From contig CANTHI010000268.1 in the NCBI GenBank assembly GCA_947653505.1, positions 1 to 5,659 on the forward strand: 5,659 nucleotides of DNA, read 5' to 3'. The position numbers and the translations under genes were made by a program. Shown in pieces: positions 1 through 5,495 of the stretch (positions are counted from its first letter, which is position 1; every line of letters begins with the position of its first letter). Source of the stretch: an uncultured Eubacterium sp. (GTDB taxonomy: Bacteria > Bacillota_A > Clostridia > Lachnospirales > Lachnospiraceae). The notes under the pieces were generated by a model. That model made no database searches, had not been told where the DNA came from, and saw only the letters and a program-made list of their open reading frames with translations.

Positions 1-129
1 TGGGAAAATCAGCTTGTCGATGGGATTTGGACTTACAGTATTGATATGATTTGGGATAGACAGTATCAGGAATATGTAGTAAAATTTCCTATAGGAAATA
101 GAAAGCACATGCCAGGTTGTAACTTTTAG
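1..129 (+). CDS. 3' end of an unrecognised reading frame (partial)
   Basis: From the first base an open frame of 42 codons runs to a TAG at 127-129. The translation contains the stretch DGIWTYSIDMIWDRQYQEYV and ends PGCNF. It is rich in aromatic residues and reads like the C-terminus of a soluble protein, but I recognise no family in it. The start lies outside the window. A 42-codon frame can also be open by chance at this base composition, so this may be a gene remnant or not coding at all. It ends about 105 bases before the ptsH start, and a promoter candidate lies between, so it is probably not co-transcribed with ptsH. Confidence 0.35.
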   Translation, partial: WENQLVDGIWTYSIDMIWDRQYQEYVVKFPIGNRKHMPGCNF

Positions 130-165
130 TAGGCAAAGCTGGATTGTACTCAGGGGAAACAAGCA

Positions 166-194
166 TTCACTGGTGATTTTGAAATGAGTATGAT
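166..194 (+). promoter_or_regulatory. Putative sigma-A promoter for ptsH
   Basis: TTCACT (166-171) and TATGAT (189-194) are separated by 17 bases, matching the housekeeping consensus at 4 of 6 and 5 of 6 positions. Transcription would start near 201, leaving a leader of about 33 bases that contains the AAGGAGG ribosome binding site (218-224). This is inferred from consensus match and position only. Confidence 0.5.
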
Positions 195-233
195 GCAGTT
201 TTTTTATGTTAAAAAACAAGGAGGACAACATTT

Positions 234-491
234 ATGAAAACATTTAATTACGTAATTACCGACGAACAGGGCGTACATGCAAGACCGGCAGGGATTCTGG
301 TAAAAGAAGCAAAGAAATATGCTTCTAAAATTACAATCAGTGCTGGTGGTAAGAATGCAGAAGCAACAAAGCTGATGGCGATTATGAGCATGGGGATCAA
401 AAAAGGTACAGAGATTACCGTTTCTGTAGAAGGTGATGACGAAGAAGCTGCAGCAGCAGAGATGGAGAAATTTTTCAAAGAAAATCTGTAA
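234..491 (+). CDS. ptsH: HPr phosphocarrier protein (PTS)
   Basis: This encodes an 85-residue HPr-fold protein, the normal size for the family. HPr is the cytoplasmic phosphocarrier that takes phosphate from enzyme I and passes it to sugar-specific EIIA proteins. The active-site motif GVHARPAG places the phosphorylated histidine at His15, with Arg17 and Pro18 present. The helix-2 region (TKLMAIMSMGIKKG, residues 45-58) is typical, except that the position of the regulatory Ser46 of Bacillus HPr is Lys46 here. The start is fixed by AAGGAGG at 218-224, nine bases before the ATG. The gene appears monocistronic: no enzyme I gene follows, and a hairpin terminator lies about 115 bases downstream. 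It could be a second, specialised HPr paralogue rather than the main cellular one, because many clostridia carry several. Confidence 0.93.
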   Translation: MKTFNYVITDEQGVHARPAGILVKEAKKYASKITISAGGKNAEATKLMAIMSMGIKKGTEITVSVEGDDEEAAAAEMEKFFKENL

Positions 492-500
492 GGAGCTGCC

Positions 501-551
501 ATGAAAGTTTATTTCATGACGGATCTTAAGCAAAGCAGTAACAAATTCTGA
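501..551 (+). other. Possible 16-codon ORF just after ptsH
   Basis: An ATG at 501 opens a frame encoding MKVYFMTDLKQSSNKF and ending in TGA at 549-551. An AAGGAG sequence (490-495) overlaps the ptsH stop codon and sits five bases before the ATG, so translation could be coupled to ptsH. The peptide is too short to assign. It could be a leader or micro-peptide, the decayed start of a former downstream pts gene, or a chance frame. Confidence 0.2.
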
Positions 552-605
552 CAGAAAATATTCAGACACACAGTGATTGTGTAAAATAAAAATGGAAACC
601 GCATT

Positions 606-650
606 CTGCCGCATCCGGGTGAGATAGTCTCCCGTGCGGCAGTTTTGCTT
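606..650 (+). terminator. Putative Rho-independent terminator after ptsH
   Basis: CTGCCGCATCCGGG (606-619) pairs with CCCGTGCGGCAG (631-642). The stem has 12 base pairs with a two-base bulge and an 11-base loop, followed by TTTTGCTT (643-650). The GC-rich stem and short T tract fit an intrinsic terminator for the ptsH transcript. Confidence 0.7.
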
Positions 651-656
651 CATGAG

Positions 657-692
657 AACAAAAAATACAACAAAAAATAGAACAAAAAATAA
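657..692. repeat. Three tandem 12-bp A-rich repeats
   Basis: The unit AACAAAAAATA plus one variable base (C, G, A) occurs three times without gaps at 657-668, 669-680 and 681-692. Each unit carries an A6 tract, so the DNA may be curved. The array ends 35 bases before the preferred HAD gene start and is followed by the AT-rich stretch TATAAA (695-700), which could serve as a -10 element. No good -35 hexamer is visible. Confidence 0.85.
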
Positions 693-727
693 AATATAAA
701 ATTGGTTTAAGAAAAATGAGGGATTAT

Positions 728-1543
728 ATGGGAAAAGCTTTGTTTTTTGACGTAGATGGTACACTGGTAAATTTTCAGGGCAAAATGCCGGAATCTGCCG
801 CCGCCGCATTGAAAAGGGTACAACAAAACGGACATCAGATCGTACTTTGCAGCGGCCGTTCCAGAATACAGATTTATCCGTGGCTGATGGATATAGGTTT
901 TGACGGGATTGTGGCAGCTACAGGCGCTTATGTGGAATGTGGCGGCAAAGTGATATATACACATTTTATGACGGGAGAGGAAATCCGTGTCATTACCGCG
1001 CTTCTGGATGAAGCGGACGCCTGTTATTCAGCGCAGGCGCAGAACCGGATGCTAACTTCTGAAAAGCATAAAAAGCGGCAGATGGCCAGATTCAGGCGGC
1101 TGGGGGATGATGAGATGATTGACCAGATCTGGCAGCATCTGGAGCTGACGGATCATCTGGAGCAGTGTAAGGATATCGAAAAGATTGTATATTATGAGTC
1201 ACAGATGCCAGTGCAGAGCATCCGGGAGCGGCTGTCTGATCTTTGTGATGTGACAGAATCCAGCTTTGAAGCTGCGATGCATGATTCCGGAGAGATTACA
1301 TGCAAGGGAATCAATAAGGCATACGGAATGCAGAAATATATTACATATGCAGGAATCGCACAGCAGGATACGATCGCGTTTGGAGACGGGCCGAATGACT
1401 ATGATATGCTGGAGTTTGCGGCAACTGGTGTGGCAATGGGGAATGCGGTGGCAGGATTAAAAGACAAAGCGGATTTTGTAACGAAGGGAATTGATGAAGA
1501 TGGCATTGCTTATGCGCTGGGTGAACTGGGGCTGCTTTCATAG
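728..1543 (+). CDS. Cof-type HAD-IIB family phosphatase
   Basis: This encodes a 271-residue cytoplasmic haloacid-dehalogenase hydrolase of the Cof/YidA type, a family that removes phosphate from sugar phosphates, flavin mononucleotide, pyridoxal phosphate and similar metabolites. Counting from the start at 728, motif I is FDVDGTL, with nucleophile Asp8 and acid/base Asp10. Motif II lies in IVLCSGRS. Motif III is Lys193 in CKGINKA, and motif IV is GDGPND, with Asp220 and Asp224 binding magnesium. The C2-type cap lies between motifs II and III. All catalytic residues are present and the length is normal, so the enzyme should be active; its substrate cannot be read from sequence. An in-frame ATG at 716 would add MRDY but has a poor ribosome binding site, whereas GAGGGA (718-723) precedes the ATG at 728 by four bases. 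The gene converges on the AraC regulator gene. Confidence 0.92.
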   Translation: MGKALFFDVDGTLVNFQGKMPESAAAALKRVQQNGHQIVLCSGRSRIQIYPWLMDIGFDGIVAATGAYVECGGKVIYTHFMTGEEIRVITALLDEADACYSAQAQNRMLTSEKHKKRQMARFRRLGDDEMIDQIWQHLELTDHLEQCKDIEKIVYYESQMPVQSIRERLSDLCDVTESSFEAAMHDSGEITCKGINKAYGMQKYITYAGIAQQDTIAFGDGPNDYDMLEFAATGVAMGNAVAGLKDKADFVTKGIDEDGIAYALGELGLLS

Positions 1544-1569
1544 GCGCGGACTTAAAAGCAAATAGTCAC

Positions 1570-1600
1570 CCGGCTGTACAGCAATCAGCCATACAGCCGG
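1570..1600. terminator. Stem-loop between converging genes
   Basis: CCGGCTGTA (1570-1578) and TACAGCCGG (1592-1600) form a perfect 9-bp stem with a 13-base loop, midway between the HAD stop and the regulator stop. No T tract follows on either strand, so it is not a textbook terminator. Its position between convergent genes suggests a bidirectional transcription end or an RNA 3'-end stabiliser. Confidence 0.45.
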
Positions 1601-1618
1601 AGCATCAGTGAGAATATT

Positions 1619-2539
1619 TCAGCGCTTGTCAGAAGGAGAATAACCAAACCTGCGTTTAAATAATCTGGAAAACTGAAACTCATCGTAAAAGCCAAGATCC
1701 AGAGCGATATCTTTGAAGCGGCGCTGTGGGTAGAGTGGAATCTGCTCACTGGCAAAGCCCAGCTTCAGATCGATCTGGTAACGGTGCAGGGAAGTGCCGG
1801 TGGCTTTTTTAAAACGGCTGCTGAGTGAACGTACACTGATATGAAAGGTATCCGCAAGCTCCTGCGGTGAGAAAAAACGATCCGGATGCAGATAAAACTG
1901 GTGGATAATTTCTGTGATAACAGGATCTGTGCAGATTGAGCTTTCCGCGCAGCTTTCCAGCTCGGCAAGCAACAGGGTAAATAAAGATTCCAGTCGCAGG
2001 ATGCGGTGTGTACAGGCGGACCAGTAGGTTTCGATCAGCTGTAAAAAAAGACGCTCGATCTGTATGCTTCCAGAACAGTCGGTGACTTTTTGCAGTACAA
2101 AATAATCGGAAGGATGTTCTGTGTCCGGATTTTTTTGCGGGACAAAAAAATCCGGAGGATGTTGCGCGCCTGGAGCTTTTGGCCGTGCATGATCTGACAG
2201 TGGATCATGGCCGGCTGCTTTTGATGATTGTGGGCTGCTGCCGGGATTGACGGCGTGTGGAAGGTCGCCGGGCAGGCGGCTGCAATGCAGATACATATTG
2301 TGCATTCCGGGACTGCATGGTTTTAAGCTGTAATGGTGTCTGTCCGGTTCTAAAATCAGAAGCTGCTTTTCTTTCAGATCATAACAGATGTCATTTTCAT
2401 AGATTTCCCATGTTCCTTTTTTCAAATATAGAAAATCGTATTCTTTCAGTATCCGGTCGGGATGCAGGGTGCCTTCCTGTATATAGTTGGTGTTGCAGCT
2501 GCAGATCATACGGCCTTTCCCAGCAGAAAAATAAATCAT
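1619..2539 (-). CDS. AraC-family transcriptional regulator
   Basis: This encodes a 306-residue sugar-response type AraC regulator. Residues about 1-90 look like the cupin-like ligand-binding half, including LYLKKGTWEIYE and ILEPDRHHYSL. A long low-complexity linker with an internal duplication follows (about 88-152), then a helical segment. The C-terminal DNA-binding domain (about 207-306) has two helix-turn-helix units: PQELADTFHISVRSLSSRF (from 225) and a second from about 275 with DIALDLGFYDEFQFSRLFKR, ending GYSPSDKR as in the family signature. An upstream in-frame ATG at 2590 has no ribosome binding site and lies upstream of the likely promoter. The start at 2539 has AAAAGGAGG (2555-2547) seven bases before it. 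The gene is divergent from the GH127 gene and is its probable local activator, perhaps also controlling itself. The ligand, presumably an arabinose-containing sugar, is inferred from the neighbour only. Confidence 0.92.
   Translation of the reverse strand: MIYFSAGKGRMICSCNTNYIQEGTLHPDRILKEYDFLYLKKGTWEIYENDICYDLKEKQLLILEPDRHHYSLKPCSPGMHNMYLHCSRLPGDLPHAVNPGSSPQSSKAAGHDPLSDHARPKAPGAQHPPDFFVPQKNPDTEHPSDYFVLQKVTDCSGSIQIERLFLQLIETYWSACTHRILRLESLFTLLLAELESCAESSICTDPVITEIIHQFYLHPDRFFSPQELADTFHISVRSLSSRFKKATGTSLHRYQIDLKLGFASEQIPLYPQRRFKDIALDLGFYDEFQFSRLFKRRFGYSPSDKR
2087..2163. repeat. In-frame 45-bp tandem duplication inside the AraC gene
   Basis: Bases 2087-2118 and 2132-2163 match at 27 of 32 positions by hand alignment and are offset by 45 bases, exactly 15 codons. 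On the minus strand they encode HPPDFFVPQKNPDTE followed by HPSDYFVLQKVTDCS, about residues 126-152 of the regulator, in the linker between the sensor and the DNA-binding half. Confidence 0.8.
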
Positions 2540-2546
2540 AAAATAG

Positions 2547-2555
2547 CCTCCTTTT
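2547..2555 (-). promoter_or_regulatory. Ribosome binding site that decides the AraC start
   Basis: The minus-strand sequence AAAAGGAGG ends seven bases before the ATG at 2539-2537. The other in-frame ATGs, at 2590 and 2569, lack such a site. This supports the shorter 306-residue protein. Confidence 0.85.
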
Positions 2556-2560
2556 GCCGA

Positions 2561-2589
2561 ATTATACATGTTAAACGCCGGATTGTCCA
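2561..2589 (-). promoter_or_regulatory. Putative sigma-A promoter of the AraC gene
   Basis: On the minus strand TGGACA (2589-2584) and a perfect TATAAT (2566-2561) are 17 bases apart. The predicted RNA start near 2554 gives a leader of only about 15 bases, with the ribosome binding site close to its 5' end. The promoter lies downstream of the alternative ATG at 2590, which argues against that start. Confidence 0.65.
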
Positions 2590-2609
2590 TGTATTTTTTT
2601 TAGATTGTC
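2581..2609. promoter_or_regulatory. Candidate AraC operator: direct GATTGTC half-sites
   Basis: GATTGTC occurs at 2581-2587 and again at 2603-2609 in the same orientation, 22 bp centre to centre, about two helical turns. That geometry is usual for a dimeric AraC-family protein. The left copy overlaps the -35 region of the regulator promoter; the right copy abuts the -10 of the glycosidase promoter. Assignment to this regulator is inference from position. Confidence 0.45.
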
Positions 2610-2618
2610 TGATATATT
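2590..2618 (+). promoter_or_regulatory. Putative activator-dependent promoter of the GH127 gene
   Basis: TATATT (2613-2618) is preceded by TG at 2610-2611, giving an extended -10 element. At 17-base spacing the -35 position reads TGTATT (2590-2595), a poor match, as expected for a promoter that needs an activator. Transcription would start near 2625, about 60 bases before the start codon. Confidence 0.45.
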
Positions 2619-2627
2619 GACTGGGAT

Positions 2628-2641
2628 ATGAAGCTGTTCAT
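2628..2641. promoter_or_regulatory. 14-bp dyad near the GH127 transcription start
   Basis: ATGAA (2628-2632) and TTCAT (2637-2641) flank GCTG as a perfect inverted repeat, just after the predicted RNA start. It could be a repressor or accessory site. It resembles a catabolite-response element only loosely and is two bases too short for that consensus. Confidence 0.25.
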
Positions 2642-2671
2642 GCCAAAGTTTTGCATTTTGTACGATTCAGT

Positions 2672-2677
2672 AAGGAG
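2672..2677 (+). promoter_or_regulatory. Ribosome binding site that decides the GH127 start
   Basis: AAGGAG lies seven bases before the ATG at 2685. The upstream in-frame ATG at 2628 has no such site and falls at the predicted transcription start, so translation from 2685 is preferred. Confidence 0.85.
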
Positions 2678-2684
2678 TAAAAGG

Positions 2685-4703
2685 ATGGAAAAAGGAAAGA
2701 AAAACAGACCGGTCAGCCTGCGTCAGTTTCATGCGGCAGACGGGTTTTGGAAAGAGAAAATGGAACTGGTCCGCACGGAAGTCATTCCGTATCAGTGGGA
2801 AATTCTGAATGACCGGGTGGAAGGCGCCAGTCCAAGTTTTTGTATGCGTAATTTTAAAGTGGCAGGAAAGCTGGTGCGTGAAAAACAGGAAAAAGGGGCG
2901 CAGTTTGATGAGCCGGTATATACATTTCGTGGATTTGAGGCGCTTCCGGAAGATATGGATCATCTGGAAGACCGCTTTTATGGATTTGTATTTCAGGATA
3001 GTGATTTTTCCAAGTGGATTGAAGCGGTAGCATATTCACTTGTGAGCCATCCGGATCCGGAGCTGGAAAAAACGGCTGATGAAGCGATAGAGATTGTATG
3101 CGCGGCGCAGCTGGAAAATGGTTATCTGGATACCTATTATATTATAAATGGGATGGATCAGAGTTTTTCCAATCTGAAAGATCATCATGAATTATATTGT
3201 CTGGGACATCTGACCGAAGGGGCGGTGGCCTACTATGAGGCGACTGGAAAAGACAGGCTGCTGAAAGCAGCGATGAGATTTGCAGATTATATTGACAGCC
3301 GGTTTGGACCAGAGGAAGGAAAGTGCAAAGGGTATCCGGGGCATGAAATTGCAGAGATGGCGCTGGTGCGTCTGTATGAGGCGACTGGAAAAGAGCGTTA
3401 TTTAAAGCTGGCACAGTTTTTTATTAATGAGCGTGGAAAGCAGCCGTATTACTTTGACTGTGAAGAAGAGGGGAAGCAGCCGGAGGGAGAACGCTATCAG
3501 TACTATCAGGCGCATCGTCCGGTCCGGGAACAGGACGAAGCGGTCGGACATGCGGTAAGGGCTGTTTATCTGTACGCAGGAATGGCAGATGTGGCAAAAA
3601 GGACGGACGATGAACAGCTGAAAGCAGCCTGCAGGCGTCTGTGGGACAGCATCGTTACAGAAAAGATGTATATTACCGGAGCGATCGGTGGGACGCATAT
3701 CGGAGAATCGTTTTCTTTCCCGTTTGATCTGCCGAATGATACTGCTTATGCGGAAACGTGTGCTTCGATCGGGCTGGTCTTTTTTGCGAGAAGGATGCTG
3801 GAGATGGAGCCGGATGCGGCTTATGCGGACGTCATGGAGCGGGCGCTTTATAATTCTGTATTAAGCGGGATGGCGCTGGATGGAAAGAGCTTTTTCTATG
3901 TGAATCCGCTGGAAGTGCTGCCGGAGGCATGCCATAAAGATGAACGGAAATTCCATGTAAAACCAGTGCGCCAGAAATGGTTTGGCTGTGCCTGCTGTCC
4001 GCCGAATCTGGCAAGGATGATCAGCTCGGTGCCGTCTTATGCATATACGGAAAATGACGATACGCTGTTTATGCATCTGCATCTGTCAGGGACGATTGAA
4101 AAACAAGCTGGTGGACAGACCGCCAGATTTTGTGTGGAATCGGGGATGCCGTGGGATGGAAACGTAAAGATTACTTATACCGGGGAACAGGCAGTCCGTA
4201 TGAATCTGGCGGTCCGGATTCCAGGCTGGTGTGAGCACTGGGAGGCAGAAGGACTGGAAAATAATACATGGAAGCAGGAAAAGGGCTATGTATACATTTC
4301 AGGGACCTGGGAAACGGGCAGGTGTGTGGAATTTACGTTTTCTATGGAAACGCAGTTTTATCAGGCAGATGACCGCGTGCGGGAGGATTTTGGCAGAGTG
4401 GCGGTTATGCGGGGGCCTGTTGTATACTGTGCGGAAGAAGTGGATAATGGAAAGAATCTGCATCAGTTTGAGCTCGTTCCGGGGCATCCGGTTTCAGAGT
4501 CTGAGATTACGATCGAAGGGACCAGATATCCGATGCTGTATGTAGCGGCACAGAAAAAAGTATCTGCCGGGCCGGAACAGCAGCTGTATACAAAATACAA
4601 AAAACCTGAATATGAGCCGGTGCAGCTGAAAATGATTCCATACTTTGCATGGGCAAACAGAGGAGAAAATGAAATGGCAGTATGGTTTGCCTGTGCAAAA
4701 TAA
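2685..4703 (+). CDS. GH127 family beta-L-arabinofuranosidase
   Basis: This encodes a 672-residue glycoside hydrolase of the DUF1680/GH127 family, close in length to Bifidobacterium longum HypBA1 (658). The family releases beta-L-arabinofuranose from plant glycoprotein oligosaccharides by retaining hydrolysis with a zinc-held cysteine thiolate nucleophile. The key residues are all visible. Glu341 in GGTHIGESF corresponds to HypBA1 Glu322. Glu357 and Cys359 in AYAETCASIG correspond to Glu338 and Cys340. Cys437 and Cys438 in FGCACCPPN correspond to Cys417 (nucleophile) and Cys418. The N-terminal two thirds should be the (alpha/alpha)6 barrel, and the rest beta-sandwich domains ending ANRGENEMAVWF. 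There is no signal peptide, so the enzyme is cytoplasmic and acts on imported oligosaccharides. The divergent AraC gene is the likely regulator; no transporter is adjacent. A related GH127 specificity, such as an aceric-acid-type substrate, cannot be excluded. Confidence 0.93.
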   Translation: MEKGKKNRPVSLRQFHAADGFWKEKMELVRTEVIPYQWEILNDRVEGASPSFCMRNFKVAGKLVREKQEKGAQFDEPVYTFRGFEALPEDMDHLEDRFYGFVFQDSDFSKWIEAVAYSLVSHPDPELEKTADEAIEIVCAAQLENGYLDTYYIINGMDQSFSNLKDHHELYCLGHLTEGAVAYYEATGKDRLLKAAMRFADYIDSRFGPEEGKCKGYPGHEIAEMALVRLYEATGKERYLKLAQFFINERGKQPYYFDCEEEGKQPEGERYQYYQAHRPVREQDEAVGHAVRAVYLYAGMADVAKRTDDEQLKAACRRLWDSIVTEKMYITGAIGGTHIGESFSFPFDLPNDTAYAETCASIGLVFFARRMLEMEPDAAYADVMERALYNSVLSGMALDGKSFFYVNPLEVLPEACHKDERKFHVKPVRQKWFGCACCPPNLARMISSVPSYAYTENDDTLFMHLHLSGTIEKQAGGQTARFCVESGMPWDGNVKITYTGEQAVRMNLAVRIPGWCEHWEAEGLENNTWKQEKGYVYISGTWETGRCVEFTFSMETQFYQADDRVREDFGRVAVMRGPVVYCAEEVDNGKNLHQFELVPGHPVSESEITIEGTRYPMLYVAAQKKVSAGPEQQLYTKYKKPEYEPVQLKMIPYFAWANRGENEMAVWFACAK

Positions 4704-4712
4704 AAAATAAAA

Positions 4713-4741
4713 AGCATGCAAGGATTTTCCGGTATCAATCG
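4713..4741 (+). repeat. Diverged single copy of the downstream 36-37 bp repeat
   Basis: The sequence after the GH127 stop contains ATGCAAGGATTTTCCGG and then AATCG. This resembles the third copy of the array at 5428-5464 (ATGCAGCATTTTCCGG then AATCG), with one extra A. The element therefore lies on both sides of the wall-protein gene. No strong terminator hairpin is visible in 4704-4862. Confidence 0.45.
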
Positions 4742-4793
4742 TATTAGTTATGAAAGGTGAAATAAAAAAGAATCGCTGGCCTTTTTGCCGGAT

Positions 4794-4813
4794 GTATTTT
4801 ATACTAAAAATAC
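4794..4813. promoter_or_regulatory. AT-rich dyad with -10-like element upstream of the wall-protein gene
   Basis: GTATTTT (4794-4800) and AAAATAC (4807-4813) form a 7-bp inverted repeat. The sequence TATACT (4800-4805) inside it resembles a -10 hexamer about 58 bases before the start codon. No good -35 hexamer is found at normal spacing, so promoter function is uncertain. Confidence 0.25.
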
Positions 4814-4862
4814 GGAAAAGACTGGCATCATTTTGTTAATTCAGAAAAAGGGGGAAGAAATT

Positions 4863-5330
4863 ATGAAGCGGATGAAACGTACCGTGCTGGCAGCAGCCCT
4901 GATAGGTGCGATTTCCTTTACAACAGCCGGACAGTCTGTAACGGTGGCATATGCGCATGGACATCATGGAGGCGGACACTGCGGCTCGGGTTCGTATACG
5001 AATTATTATTATTGCGGCGGACACCGTGCCCACACACATGACGGAGGAATCTGCCCATATGCAGATGATGATCCGTATTATTATTGCGGCGGGCATGCTG
5101 CGCATACGCATCCGGATGGAGTATGCCCTTATGTGACCTCCGTAAGCAAAGCTACAATTAAGAAAGTGCAGCGTACATTAAACCGTTGCGGCTATAGCTG
5201 TGGGACAGCAGACGGTGTGATGGGAACGAGAACAAAGCGTGCACTGAAAAGCTATCAGAGAGATAATGGGCTGAAAGCGGATGGTGCGATCGGACAGCAG
5301 ACACTTGCAGCGTTAGGGCTTGCGGCGTAA
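4863..5330 (+). CDS. Secreted Cys/His-repeat protein with peptidoglycan-binding domain
   Basis: This encodes a 155-residue exported protein. Residues 1-31 form a signal peptide: basic start MKRMKR, hydrophobic core VLAAALIGAISF, and AYA before a likely cleavage at 31/32. The mature N-terminus is rich in His and Gly (HGHHGGGHCG). Two 24-residue tandem repeats follow (48-71 and 72-90, the second truncated) with the pattern YYYCGGHxAHTHxxGxCPY; each holds two Cys and three His, suggesting metal binding. Residues about 97-152 match a PG_binding_1 domain (IKKVQRTLNRCGY, DGVMGTRTKRALKSYQRDNG, DGAIGQQTLAALG), which anchors proteins to peptidoglycan. No catalytic domain is present. The start at 4863 has AGGGGG (4849-4854) eight bases upstream and begins the signal peptide; the longer frame from 4785 would put 26 polar residues before it. 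Function is unknown; zinc capture at the wall is one inference. Confidence 0.85.
   Translation: MKRMKRTVLAAALIGAISFTTAGQSVTVAYAHGHHGGGHCGSGSYTNYYYCGGHRAHTHDGGICPYADDDPYYYCGGHAAHTHPDGVCPYVTSVSKATIKKVQRTLNRCGYSCGTADGVMGTRTKRALKSYQRDNGLKADGAIGQQTLAALGLAA
5004..5132 (+). repeat. 72-bp tandem repeat encoding the Cys/His module
   Basis: TATTATTATTGCGGCGG starts at 5004 and again at 5076, a period of 72 bases or 24 codons. The first unit runs 5004-5075; the second is recognisable to 5132. Base identity is highest over the YYYCGG codons and lower after that, while the Cys and His positions are kept, which suggests selection on the protein. Confidence 0.85.
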
Positions 5331-5354
5331 GTCCTGAACGTGCGAAAAAGTTAA

Positions 5355-5464
5355 GGAAACTATGCAGGATTTTTCGGACAGATATTATCAGGGAAACTAT
5401 GCAGGATTTTTCGAAAGATATCATCAGGGAAACTATGCAGCATTTTCCGGAAAACATAATCGCG
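5355..5464. repeat. Three tandem copies of a 36-37 bp intergenic repeat
   Basis: Copies lie at 5355-5391, 5392-5427 and 5428-5464. Each begins GGAAACTATGCAG. Copies one and two share their first 22 bases and end in AGATAT, one variable base, then ATCAG. The third is more diverged. The copies abut directly with no spacers. Unit length alternates between 37 and 36, so the reading frame is not kept throughout, which favours a non-coding element. Confidence 0.85.
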
Positions 5465-5495
5465 GGCGGAAAAAAAACATAAAATTATTTCGGAG

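Noticed and set aside
204..809. 201-codon minus-strand frame opposite ptsH and the HAD start
   Set aside because: It lies antisense to the well-supported ptsH, crosses its terminator hairpin, is low-complexity (Phe/Cys-rich), and has no ribosome binding site or recognisable domain.
2172..2212. Inverted repeat CATGATC / GATCATG inside the AraC gene
   Set aside because: It is only 7 bp, lies in the middle of the coding sequence, and has no T tract or promoter context, so it is probably chance.
2257..2541. 94-codon plus-strand frame inside the AraC gene
   Set aside because: It is antisense to the sensor half of the regulator, which has clear family features on the other strand; its composition is Cys-rich and shadow-like.
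2540..2590. Longer AraC start at 2590
   Set aside because: No ribosome binding site precedes it, and the best promoter (TGGACA, 17 bases, TATAAT) lies downstream of it, so this ATG would not be in the mRNA.
2628..2641. Catabolite-response element (cre) upstream of GH127
   Set aside because: The dyad has TGAA/TTCA arms but lacks the central CG at the required spacing and is two bases too short.
5158..5457. 99-codon minus-strand frame across the repeats and the wall-protein gene
   Set aside because: It overlaps the PG-binding domain in antisense; its repeated IVSLxIS-like segments are just the intergenic DNA repeat translated.
5355..5464. CRISPR array
   Set aside because: The three units are directly contiguous with no spacers, differ from each other, and no cas gene is nearby.
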